Shown here: positions 5,613 to 12,223 of the stretch, one piece after another
How positions within the stretch are numbered: position 1 is the first letter of the stretch
How the letters are laid out: every line of letters begins with the position of its first letter
Source: an uncultured Saprospiraceae bacterium
GTDB taxonomy: Bacteria > Bacteroidota > Bacteroidia > Chitinophagales > Saprospiraceae
Assembly (NCBI GenBank): GCA_937967535.1
Contig: CALCMV010000282.1
Coordinates: 1-12,223 of the forward strand
DNA length: 12,223 bases
Reading direction: 5' to 3'
The notes under the pieces: generated by a model
Databases searched by the model: none
Seen by the model: only the letters and a program-made list of their open reading frames with translations
Told to the model about the DNA's origin: nothing
Program-made: the position numbers and the translations under genes

Positions 5613-6045
5613 TCGTCCAAAAAGCAATTTGTCCGGTATGGTAGGAAAAGTGTTCGACGACGTGGATAATGGAATTGATGCCCGTCTGCTCGAAGCCCTG
5701 TACGCTGCGGACTTTCATCAAATCTTCCTCACTCAATCCGCGTATCACTTCGATGGCTTGTTGGATGGTTTCGGTGATTTTTTCGATGAGTTGTTGGCGG
5801 TCGTAGCCATCGCGCATTGCAAATTCGTTATCGCGGGTGCGGGTGTCGGGCGTATTGCCGAGATTGGAGATGATGTATTGGCGCACATTGCCGCAGAGGT
5901 GTACGATGAGATTACCTACGGAGTTGGAATTGTTGTTGGGGCGTTGCCAGATTTGTGCCTCCGTCAGTTCATTCAGACATTGAACGATGCGTGGCAGTGA
6001 CTCTTCCAAACGGAATATGGATTGATGGATAAATTCTTTTCTCAT
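5545..6045 (-). CDS. DinB-like superfamily protein (DUF1572-type)
   Basis: A 166-residue four-helix protein of the DinB/YfiT-like metalloenzyme superfamily. The family's three-histidine metal site is visible: H49 in NLIVHLCGN, and H132 and H136 in VVEHFSYHTGQIAFW. Members are often thiol-dependent S-transferases or damage-induced proteins of unknown substrate; this one cannot be assigned a reaction from sequence. The ATG at 6045 begins MRKEFIHQSIFRLEESL, a normal start for this group. The gene is complete; its 3' end overlaps a dispersed repeat that supplies the TGA stop, and the same end is duplicated at 4581-4674 beyond xisHI. The M28 peptidase upstream ends 100 bases away across a large hairpin, so dinB is probably transcribed separately. 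Confidence 0.85.
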   Translation of the reverse strand: MRKEFIHQSIFRLEESLPRIVQCLNELTEAQIWQRPNNNSNSVGNLIVHLCGNVRQYIISNLGNTPDTRTRDNEFAMRDGYDRQQLIEKITETIQQAIEVIRGLSEEDLMKVRSVQGFEQTGINSIIHVVEHFSYHTGQIAFWTKLVQDVDLKFYGGVDLNVLNKA

Positions 6046-6056
6046 AGTGTACTATC

Positions 6057-6144
6057 GTGTTATGGTGTTTTTGTATTAATGTGTTATCGTAATATTAAGC
6101 GTACAAAAGCACGATAGCACATTAACACAAAAACACGTCAACAC
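6057..6144. repeat. 34-bp inverted repeat between M28 peptidase and dinB
   Basis: Arms at 6057-6090 and 6111-6144 match at 29 of 34 positions around a 20-base loop. Each arm is made of GTGTTAT/ATTAATGTG-like words. The hairpin ends one base before the stop of the peptidase (transcribed leftward) and lies upstream of dinB, so it could act as a terminator for the peptidase or an RNA-stabilising structure. Confidence 0.7.
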
Positions 6145-6145
6145 A

Positions 6146-7654
6146 TCATTTATTATACAATGCTTTCCCTGCATCATAATACTTATCCCCTTCCTTCCAA
6201 AAGACGGATTGCGAAGTATTTCCAATCAAACGACAAGCATATACATAGGATTTGAAAAATTTGACGAGATAATCATAATCCAAAGTATTCGGTCCGTCGG
6301 CGGGTTGATGATAGTAGGTATTGATAGTATTATCAAATGCGGTAATGCCGAGGCTAAATGTGGGTGCAGGTACGCCTTTTTTAGCAAAATTCACATTATC
6401 CGAACGGTCGAAAAGTCCCTCTTGTGGCATATTGTCCCGAATCGCTTTTAAGCCATAAGTTGTGCAGGCTTGTTGTATCAAATTTTCAGCTCCTGTGCGT
6501 TCCAAACCAATGATGGTAGCTACCGAAGTGTCGTTGTAACCTGCATTATCACTATTGAAACAATAAGTCACTTGATGGAGTGGAATAATCGGATTATCGG
6601 CATAATATTCAGAACCCAACAAACCCTTTTCTTCGCCCGTAAAAAAGATAAATAAGGCAGAACGCTTGGTTGGGTGCAGGGCAAGATTTTCGGCGGCTTC
6701 GAGTACCGTCACACTGCCTACTGCATTGTCTCTCGCACCATTATAAATGCTGTCGCCTTCTACCTCGCGCCCTACACCTACGTGGTCGTAATGTGCGGAA
6801 TAAATGATGTATTCGTCTTTCAATTCAGGGTCGCTACCCTCTACCATCCCCACTACATTATAGGTTTCGACAGGTTCTACTTTCATACCATCTACGTAGA
6901 TATTGCAGAGGGTTTTGCCGCCTTTTTTCAGCGTCTCAATTGCCTGCGGGTCGGCTGCATTTACCCATAATAAAGGAAGAGGTTCTTCATCTGCCGAATC
7001 GTCCAACATGGTTGCAGCACCGGAGAAAAATCGCGACAAAAAGACAAAGGGAATTTGAGGATTTTTATAAATTTCAAGATGTGCTACTGCACCGTTTTTC
7101 TTTGATAATGCTTGTTTTTGTTTGGCTGCATAAAACCATTCTTGTGGGTTGTCCTGCCCCTTGTAGCCACAAATTGTTACGGCTATTTTGCCTTTTACAT
7201 CAACTTTTTCATAGTCTTTTTCTGTGCCTCTGTCAAGGAAAACCGTCGAGGCTGAAAGTTCAAGATTATCACCATCCAACATCAAAAAATCAGTCAGCAG
7301 CGACATTTCATTTGTACCGATTTTGAGCGTTCCCGTATCGGCAGGAGTAACGGTTTTCATAGGTACTTTTTGCAAATAATCTTCGTAACCCGGCAATGGT
7401 TTTACGCCATAACGCATAAGCGATGTGGAGAGATAACGGGCAGCAATATTGAGTTCGGGCGAGGGGGTGTCGCGTCCTTTCATTTCATCTGCGGCAAGGT
7501 AATGGATGTGCGCTTTGATGTCGTTAATATCCACAGTTGATTCGGTGAGGCGTTGGTCTTCATCTTTTTTGAGTGTTGTCGAATCACTGACTTTTTTAGT
7601 CGCTGTACAGGCAAATAAAAGCAGGGGCAGAACAACTATAAGTAAATTTTTCAT
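6146..7654 (-). CDS. M28-family zinc aminopeptidase, lipoprotein
   Basis: A 502-residue predicted lipoprotein peptidase of family M28. Residues 1-15 are a lipoprotein signal peptide and LFAC places the lipidated cysteine at C16, so the enzyme is likely membrane-anchored on the periplasmic or outer face. A PA-like region lies at about 130-250. The co-catalytic two-zinc site is intact: H288 (SAHYDHVG), D309 (GARDNAVG), catalytic E341 and ligand E342 (FTGEEKGLLGSEYY), D369 (NSDNAGYND) and H449 (YYHQPAD). The family removes N-terminal residues from peptides; the exact specificity is not visible. The frame is open to 7693, but the start at 7654 gives a clean signal peptide, and a TACTTTTG promoter box lies just upstream. 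Confidence 0.93.
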   Translation of the reverse strand: MKNLLIVVLPLLLFACTATKKVSDSTTLKKDEDQRLTESTVDINDIKAHIHYLAADEMKGRDTPSPELNIAARYLSTSLMRYGVKPLPGYEDYLQKVPMKTVTPADTGTLKIGTNEMSLLTDFLMLDGDNLELSASTVFLDRGTEKDYEKVDVKGKIAVTICGYKGQDNPQEWFYAAKQKQALSKKNGAVAHLEIYKNPQIPFVFLSRFFSGAATMLDDSADEEPLPLLWVNAADPQAIETLKKGGKTLCNIYVDGMKVEPVETYNVVGMVEGSDPELKDEYIIYSAHYDHVGVGREVEGDSIYNGARDNAVGSVTVLEAAENLALHPTKRSALFIFFTGEEKGLLGSEYYADNPIIPLHQVTYCFNSDNAGYNDTSVATIIGLERTGAENLIQQACTTYGLKAIRDNMPQEGLFDRSDNVNFAKKGVPAPTFSLGITAFDNTINTYYHQPADGPNTLDYDYLVKFFKSYVYACRLIGNTSQSVFWKEGDKYYDAGKALYNK

Positions 7655-7658
7655 AGGG

Positions 7659-7666
7659 CAAAAGTA
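7659..7666 (-). promoter_or_regulatory. -7 box for M28 peptidase
   Basis: TACTTTTG on the - strand fits TAnnTTTG and ends 4 bases before the ATG at 7654, so the transcript would be nearly leaderless. No clear -33 TTTG is seen at the usual distance. Confidence 0.4.
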
Positions 7667-7808
7667 ATTAAAAACTGTCAGAGCTAAGAACATTTTTTAG
7701 TCAGAAGTCAGACCGCCTTACTTTTAAAACTTAGATAAATTGGACGGAAAGTAGGAGGTAAGTGTGGTAAAGCCTGCACGTTTGGTTTGTTTTGCCATAT
7801 TTATATAT

Positions 7809-7999
7809 TTTTAGACTTTGGACAAAGGAAATTGGGGAATTGGGAAATTAGGTAAACCTCTCTTTTTTAGATTTTTACAAAAAGTAATTAATAACATGTT
7901 TTATTTTATCAATGAAATTTATTCAGTTGATTATCAATGAGTTACGGTTCTAAACCTAATTCCCCAATTCCCTAGTTCCCATTTTGTCCAAAATCCAAT
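7809..7999. repeat. Imperfect inverted repeat of CCAATTCC-type words
   Basis: Arms at about 7809-7858 and 7948-7999 contain matching words such as GGACAAA, GGGGAATTGGG and AATTAGG in one arm and their complements in the other, with short gaps. A related single arm lies at 2745-2780. The spacer is about 90 bases and AT-rich. This belongs to a class of word-built hairpins seen elsewhere in the window. Confidence 0.6.
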
Positions 8000-8131
8000 A
8001 TATTTATATTGTAGCATTTGTGTGTGTAAAAGAGTATAAGAAAATACCATTTTTTCAAAACTTTTACAAAAATTTAATAAACAAATATAAAAATATTTTT
8101 ACTTAAATTAAATAATAAATTTATTATTATT

Positions 8132-8304
8132 GTTGAATCTTATTAAATCATACTAAGTATTTGTCTTATTAAATCATACTAAAATTATCTCATAAATTCG
8201 TACTAATTTTTAAGTCCATTAGGGTGTTGAATTTTATTAAGTCATACTAAGTATTTGTCTCATTAAATCATGCTAAAATTATCTCATAAATTGATACTAA
8301 TTTT
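8132..8304. repeat. Nested tandem repeat with TACTAA cores
   Basis: Two 79-bp copies (8132-8210 and 8226-8304) match at 73 of 79 positions and are separated by 15 bases. Each copy holds three shorter units ending in TACTAA or TGCTAA, the first two reading about TTATTAAATCATACTAA. The six cores start at 8151, 8177, 8201, 8245, 8271 and 8295, that is, spacings 26, 24, 44, 26 and 24. The pattern recalls iterons or a multi-site operator, but nothing nearby encodes an obvious binding protein. Confidence 0.7.
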
Positions 8305-8408
8305 CGATTGGAAAATCTCTGTCTTTGTACAGTTTATTTTTTAACATTTTAATTTGTTTGGTCGTACCCAACATGATAGTTTTGATAGAAAAATTCTTGA
8401 TGGGTATT

Positions 8409-8753
8409 TTAGCGACAAATGCGCCTTCGCAGCAACTCGTCCAACAAGTCCGGCCTGAGTAGCGTACCGTTGGTACTCATCTGGAAATTGACTTCTATAT
8501 CGCCTTTTTCGCGTATAAAACGGTCTGCAATATGTAGTAGCAAATCCTTTTCAATCAAAGGTTCGCCACCGAAAAACATGATGAGCAATTTCTCAATGCC
8601 ATTTTTACGGGCTTCTGCAAACACGAAATCTATCCCTTTATCGGCAGTCGCTTTCGACATGGGAATATTCAACTTTTCGCCGGTATAGCAATAGGTACAT
8701 CGGAGATTACATTGATGAGTAAGATGAAAAGTCGCAGATAATTTGGTGTATGG
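8409..8753 (-). pseudogene. Truncated radical SAM (SPASM-type maturase-like) gene
   Basis: The frame encodes a radical SAM core start: YTKLSATFHLTHQCNLRC, with the iron-sulfur cysteines in CNLRCTYCYTGEK, then FFGGEPLIEKDLL and MSTNGTLL, as in anaerobic sulfatase-maturase and SPASM-type proteins. These normally run 350-400 residues; here the frame stops soon after STNGTLLRPDLLDELLRRR, so the rest of the barrel and the auxiliary-cluster domain are missing. The 5' end is also irregular: no usable in-frame start lies close to P51 of the open frame, while an ATG at 8763 (MSC) is in a frame one base off, so a single-base frameshift may separate start and body. The frame is open to 8903 but that part looks non-coding. 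Most likely a decaying gene. Confidence 0.7.
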
Positions 8754-8905
8754 AACAAGACATAATGGGAGAAGTTTTATATTTATTTCAACGTTAAATT
8801 TGTGTAATTGCTTGGTTAAAAAGTATTTGAAGGTACAAGGATTTAGCGTAAATTCCAAATTATTGTTTTTTATGTATCTTGCCGTAAAATAAAAAAATCG
8901 CAACT

Positions 8906-10030
8906 ATGAAGATACAACCATTCAAACTCGAACGCTACTACACCCTCCACGAATTTACTGCCAAATATTCCATCTGCAATTCTGACTGCGAATCCATGAC
9001 CATCAAAGAGGTATTGGATTTGGAAGAAGGCGCAAGCGAGAGATTTCACAATCAATGGCTCGGCTATACCGAAACGGCAGGACATCCCGAACTGCGACGA
9101 GACATCGCCAATATCTACACCGAAATCACGCCGAATGACTTGCTGGTCTTTACAGGCGCACAAGAGCCGATTTATTTGTTTGCCCATGCCAATCTGGAGG
9201 CACAAGATGAGGTCATTGTCCAAACGCCTTGCTATCAATCGCTGTGGTCTGTGCCGGAAAGTTTGGGTTGTAAAGTCTTGCCTTGGGAAGTGCGATATGA
9301 GGGGAATGAACCGATATTTGATATAGAGGATTTGAAGAAAATGCTCACGCCGCGCACCAAAGCCATTTTGCTCAATACGCCACACAATCCTACCGGATTT
9401 CATTTTTCGAAAGCTGCCCAAGCTGCCATTATTGACCTTGCACGCGCCGCCAATATTATCATTTTTGCCGATGAGGTGTATCGGGAATTGGAACATCATC
9501 CTGACTATACACTCCCTGCTTTCGCGGATATGTATGAAAATGCCGTTTCGCTTGGCGTGATGTCCAAATCCTACGGCTTGCCCGGTTTGCGAATCGGATG
9601 GATAGCTACACGCAATAAAAACATCTTGGAAAATGTGGCGATAATGAAAGAATATACCACGATTTGCAATGCTGCCCCAAGCGAATTTTTGGCAGGAATT
9701 GCGCTGCGAAACAGAAAGCATATTTTGGCACGTAATCTCCAAATTGTCAAAAATAATCTCCCCTTATACGATGATTTTTTCAACAAATATGCCGACCTTT
9801 TTTCATGGTACAAACCCAATGCCGGACCGATTGCTTTTGCAAAAATGCGCTTCGATACCGATGATATGTCATTTGCACAAAGGGCATTAAAAGAGAAAAA
9901 AGTCTTGATACTTCCCGGCGAAATTTACGATTATAAAGGTGGTTTTCGTATTGGTTTTGGTAGAAAAGCGATACCCAAAGCACTCGCAAAATTTGAGGAA
10001 TTTGTGGTGGAAAATTTGGTCGGAGTGTAG
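8906..10030 (+). CDS. Class I/II (fold type I) PLP-dependent aminotransferase
   Basis: A 374-residue cytoplasmic aminotransferase of the aspartate aminotransferase fold. PLP-binding residues are clear: N161 in NTPHNPTGF, D189 in IIIFADEVYRE with Y192, and the Schiff-base lysine K221 in VMSKSYGLPGLRIGW; R348 in GGFRIGFGR should bind the substrate carboxylate. The N-terminal YYTLHEFTAKYSICNSDCESM segment and the GYTETAGHPELR motif occur in a widespread group of such enzymes without an agreed substrate, and I cannot name the amino acid used. The ATG at 8906 matches the expected N-terminus. It is divergent from the broken radical SAM gene, and a TATCTTG-like box upstream at about 8875-8881 may be its promoter. 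A hairpin of repeated words follows its stop. Confidence 0.9.
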   Translation: MKIQPFKLERYYTLHEFTAKYSICNSDCESMTIKEVLDLEEGASERFHNQWLGYTETAGHPELRRDIANIYTEITPNDLLVFTGAQEPIYLFAHANLEAQDEVIVQTPCYQSLWSVPESLGCKVLPWEVRYEGNEPIFDIEDLKKMLTPRTKAILLNTPHNPTGFHFSKAAQAAIIDLARAANIIIFADEVYRELEHHPDYTLPAFADMYENAVSLGVMSKSYGLPGLRIGWIATRNKNILENVAIMKEYTTICNAAPSEFLAGIALRNRKHILARNLQIVKNNLPLYDDFFNKYADLFSWYKPNAGPIAFAKMRFDTDDMSFAQRALKEKKVLILPGEIYDYKGGFRIGFGRKAIPKALAKFEEFVVENLVGV

Positions 10031-10035
10031 TTTTT

Positions 10036-10216
10036 TAGTTCAAAGTTCATGGTTCATAGTTCATAGTTCATAGTTCAAAGTTCATGGTTCATAGTTTTTA
10101 GTTCATAGTTCATAGTTTTTTAGTGTCTCTGACAGCAAAGCGGTCTTCAACAAATTGTAAAAAATCAATAACTATGAACCATGAACCATGAACCATGAAC
10201 TTTGAACCATGAACTA
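10036..10216. repeat. GTTCATAG/ATGAACC word-repeat hairpin
   Basis: The left part (10036-10117) repeats GTTCATAG, GTTCATGG and GTTCAAAG about eight times; the right part (10171-10216) repeats the complement. Positions 10064-10109 and 10171-10216 are complementary at 41 of 46 positions without gaps, with a 61-base loop. It separates the aminotransferase from ndh and could form a large RNA hairpin. ATG triplets inside the repeat, and a TTG at 10202, are not likely starts for ndh. A shorter relative lies at 206-250. Confidence 0.75.
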
Positions 10217-10246
10217 ATAACCGTTCTGACTTCTAAAATAGAAAAT

Positions 10247-11530
10247 ATGATAAACATTCCCGATTCAGACAAAAAACGAGTCGTCATTGTCGGTGGCGGA
10301 TTTGCAGGCTTGACATTGGCGCGTAAATTGTCGCGTCGTGATTTTCAAGTCATTCTCATTGATAAAAATAATTATCACCAATTCCAACCGCTATTTTATC
10401 AGGTTGCCATGTCGGGTTTGGAGCCGAGTTCGATTGCATTTCCTTTGCGAAAGATATTTCAACGGCGCAAAAATGTCGTCATACGAGTTGCGGAAGTGCA
10501 GCGTGTCCATCCTAAATCGCAGATTGTGGAGACAAGTTTGGGGAGTTTGCGTTATGATTATTTGGTCTTGGCAATTGGGGCGGATACCAATTTTTTTGGC
10601 AATAAAAATATCGCTTCCAAAGTCATTCCGATGAAGTCCGTTTCGGAGGCTTTATACTTGCGGAATAAGATTTTGGCAGACTACGAACAAGCCGTTACGA
10701 CTGCCGATTTTGAAGAAAGACAAGGCTTGATAGATATTGTAATCGTGGGGGGCGGACCTACGGGCGTGGAGGTTGCGGGCGCATTGGCGGAGATGAAAAA
10801 ATACATTTTACCGAAGGATTTTCGGGAAGAATTGGATTACGAGGAAGTTGATATTTACTTGATACAAAGTGGAGATGCGCTACTCAAAGGCATGTCCGAA
10901 CAAGCAGCCACAGCAGCCGAGCGATTTCTCACACAATTGGGGGTACAAGTTCGTAAAAATACCCGCGTGACGGATTTCGATGGCAAGTATGTCTATATGA
11001 ATGACGACACAAAAATCCGCACCAACAAGGTCATTTGGGCAGCCGGCATCATCGGCAATACCATCGAAGGGCTGCCCGACGAACTCATCACTCGCAGTCG
11101 CCGCATCCGTGTGAATGAACACTGCCAAGTCGAAGGTTTTCCCCAAATCTATGCCATCGGCGACATTGCCTACCGCGAAACGGAAACCTATCCCTACGGG
11201 CATCCGCAAGTTGCCCAAGTCGCTATCCAACAAGCTAAAAATGTTGCCAAAAACCTCCACAACATCCAACACACAAGCCCACTCAAAGCCTTCATTTACA
11301 ATGATAAAGGCTCTATGGCAACCATCGGCAGACATCGTGCAGTGGTGGATTTGCCGCGTCTTCGTTTTCAAGGGGCATTTGCTTGGTTTGTGTGGTTACT
11401 GATTCATTTATTTGCGATTTTGGGCATAAAAAATAAGTTGTTTGTCTTTTTGAATTGGTTGTGGAATTACTTTACCTACGACCAATCTTTGCGACTGATT
11501 ATTAAGCCGCGTATTCCGAAAGATACGTAA
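10247..11530 (+). CDS. ndh: Type II NADH:quinone oxidoreductase (NDH-2)
   Basis: A 427-residue membrane-associated flavoenzyme that passes electrons from NADH to quinone without pumping protons, feeding the respiratory chain. The N-terminal FAD-binding GGGFAG is at residues 16-21, the second (NADH) Rossmann motif GGGPTG at 168-173, and the C-terminal FAD motif AIGDIA at 303-308. AQVAIQQA (323-330) fits the conserved quinone/FAD-side segment. Residues about 377-410 (AFAWFVWLLIHLFAILGI and WNYF) are very hydrophobic and aromatic, as expected for the membrane-binding C-terminus. The frame is open from a TTG at 10202, but that is inside a repeat; the ATG at 10247 starts MINIPDSDKKRVVIVGGGFAG and is chosen. 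It appears to be a single-gene unit. Confidence 0.93.
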   Translation: MINIPDSDKKRVVIVGGGFAGLTLARKLSRRDFQVILIDKNNYHQFQPLFYQVAMSGLEPSSIAFPLRKIFQRRKNVVIRVAEVQRVHPKSQIVETSLGSLRYDYLVLAIGADTNFFGNKNIASKVIPMKSVSEALYLRNKILADYEQAVTTADFEERQGLIDIVIVGGGPTGVEVAGALAEMKKYILPKDFREELDYEEVDIYLIQSGDALLKGMSEQAATAAERFLTQLGVQVRKNTRVTDFDGKYVYMNDDTKIRTNKVIWAAGIIGNTIEGLPDELITRSRRIRVNEHCQVEGFPQIYAIGDIAYRETETYPYGHPQVAQVAIQQAKNVAKNLHNIQHTSPLKAFIYNDKGSMATIGRHRAVVDLPRLRFQGAFAWFVWLLIHLFAILGIKNKLFVFLNWLWNYFTYDQSLRLIIKPRIPKDT

Positions 11531-11657
11531 CAGGGAAATTGCTGCCCGTCAAGCGAACTAGCAATCTTCTATTTTTTTTACAAAAAAGAATATCCGTTTT
11601 ACCTTTGGATAGCTTGCGAAATGTAGCTATTTTAATGCCTTGCTTCCGAATAAACCC

Positions 11658-11837
11658 GTAATGACTGCTTTACAGGCTGACCGCGAATACCGTACAGGCG
11701 AATTCATTCGCCATGTAAAAAATAAATAAAATTCGTATAACATTTATTTACAGTAAATTATAAATAAAAATTATACTAAACATGGCGATTGAAATCGCCT
11801 GTACGAGTTCCCGGTCAGCCTGTAAAGCACTTATTAC
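11658..11837. repeat. 180-bp palindromic element with internal hairpins
   Basis: The arms at 11658-11715 and 11781-11837 are nearly perfect inverted repeats: GCTTTACAGGCTGACCG and GTACAGGCGA are shared in full, with a few substitutions and one gap over 57-58 bases. Each arm also folds on itself (GGCGAATTCATTCGCC and GGCGATTGAAATCGCC), so the element could form a cruciform with side hairpins. The 65-base centre is AT-rich. No coding potential is visible. Similarity may extend outside the arms by a dozen bases on each side. The form fits a MITE or other non-autonomous repeat. Confidence 0.75.
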
Positions 11838-12084
11838 AGTTTTCCGAAATTTATACCATTCACAGTATAACTTTACATTTTATAAATAATAGTCTATACA
11901 ATTTTTTATTTTCCTTGATTAATAATTAATTATAAATAAAAATAATTTTAAATGTTTTTCATGAAAATATTAATAATAAATTTTTATAAAAAAATAAAAT
12001 TATAATTTGTTTAAATTAGAAAGAATTGCACGAACTATTGATAAATTACAATCAACTGATTATCAGTTACTTTTTTAATTTTAA
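11838..12084. other. AT-rich spacer, no gene seen
   Basis: These 247 bases are composed largely of A and T, with runs of TAATAAT and AAATTTTT. The only structure is a short palindrome AACTGATTATCAGTT at 12054-12068. A similar GATTATCA word occurs near 7930-7937. No coding frame or RNA gene was recognised. Confidence 0.6.
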
Positions 12085-12223
12085 GGCTAGCCATTTAACT
12101 TTGCCTAAAGCGAATACTCGTCAGACGAATCCCTTTATTCAATGCGAATATTTTATGAGACAAATCACTACATTTCACAAAAACCTTCGTCAGACGAGTA
12201 CTATCCCGCAAGCAAACTTAAAC
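12085..12223. repeat. MITE-like palindromic element, copy 2 (cut by window end)
   Basis: These 139 bases match 43-181 with no gap and three differences, at positions 12091, 12186 and 12196. The last nine bases of the inverted end (through TAGCCA in copy 1) fall beyond the window. The left flank differs from that of copy 1, so the similarity stops at the GGCTAG end, which supports this as the true element boundary. Confidence 0.8.

Larger units (their letters stand above)
7694..8408. other. Gene-free, AT-rich region
   Basis: No convincing protein or RNA gene is seen in these 715 bases. The region holds an imperfect inverted repeat (7809-7999), an extremely AT-rich stretch (about 8030-8131) and a nested tandem repeat (8132-8304). 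A - strand frame just past the radical SAM fragment reads FVAKIPIKNF and ends FPIEN near 8305, but it has no recognisable family match. Confidence 0.6.

Noticed and set aside
8132..8304. CRISPR array
   Set aside because: Units are degenerate, spacings 24-26 bases with only about nine unique bases, and no cas genes are near.
8870..9742. 290-residue antisense frame opposite the aminotransferase
   Set aside because: It has no recognisable domain and is a shadow of the well-supported aminotransferase gene.
10202..10246. N-terminal extension of NDH-2 from TTG
   Set aside because: The first codons lie in the word-repeat hairpin; the ATG at 10247 fits the family's N-terminus.
11535..11570. Stem ATTGCT/AGCAAT after ndh as a terminator
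   Set aside because: Six-base stem with a long loop and T-run offset from the stem; too weak to call.
43..12223. Whole window as a circular molecule or composite transposon bounded by the 139-bp repeats
   Set aside because: The repeats differ at three positions, so they are not an assembly overlap, and the sequence past copy 1 does not match the window start. No transposase is encoded.

Overview
The window most likely comes from a member of the Bacteroidota. The basis is indirect: several genes have a TAnnTTTG-type -7 box close upstream, Shine-Dalgarno sequences are largely absent, intergenic DNA is AT-rich and full of repeats, and the proteins (MntR/TroA/TroB-type metal genes, XisH/XisI, an M28 lipoprotein peptidase, NDH-2) fit that phylum. 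Genus or species cannot be told from the sequence alone. No rRNA, tRNA, CRISPR array, integrase or transposase gene was seen.

Layout. Positions 1-380 hold a 149-bp imperfect palindrome (MITE-like) and the promoter/operator of a metal regulator. Positions 381-3531 (+ strand) hold mntR, a TsaA/TrmO-type gene, a TroA/ZnuA-type metal-binding protein and its ABC ATPase; no permease gene follows. Positions 3571-4540 (- strand) hold a small gene remnant and a secreted peptidoglycan-binding-like protein. Positions 4581-5612 hold a two-gene xisH-xisI operon flanked by two direct copies of the 3' end of a dinB-family gene; the intact dinB-like gene follows (5545-6045, - strand). Positions 6146-7654 (- strand) hold an M28 lipoprotein peptidase. 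Positions 7694-8408 are a gene-free, AT-rich stretch with an inverted repeat and a nested tandem repeat. Positions 8409-8753 (- strand) are a truncated radical SAM gene, divergent from a class I/II aminotransferase (8906-10030, +). A repeat hairpin separates that from a type II NADH dehydrogenase (10247-11530, +). The right end holds a 180-bp palindrome, an AT-rich gap and a second copy of the terminal 139-bp repeat, cut by the window edge.

How the parts work together. The clearest functional unit is the metal-uptake cluster: a DtxR/MntR-type repressor, a candidate palindromic operator over its own promoter, a periplasmic metal-binding protein and an ATPase. XisH and XisI form a second, translationally coupled unit; its flanking dinB-end repeats suggest insertion or recombination at the end of a gene. 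The other genes look like independent housekeeping functions.

The most unusual aspect is the intergenic DNA. There are at least two MITE-like palindromes, a repeat overlapping gene stop codons, and several hairpins built from tandem 7-8-base words. No complete novel system is evident; the XisHI module in its direct repeats is the best candidate for follow-up.
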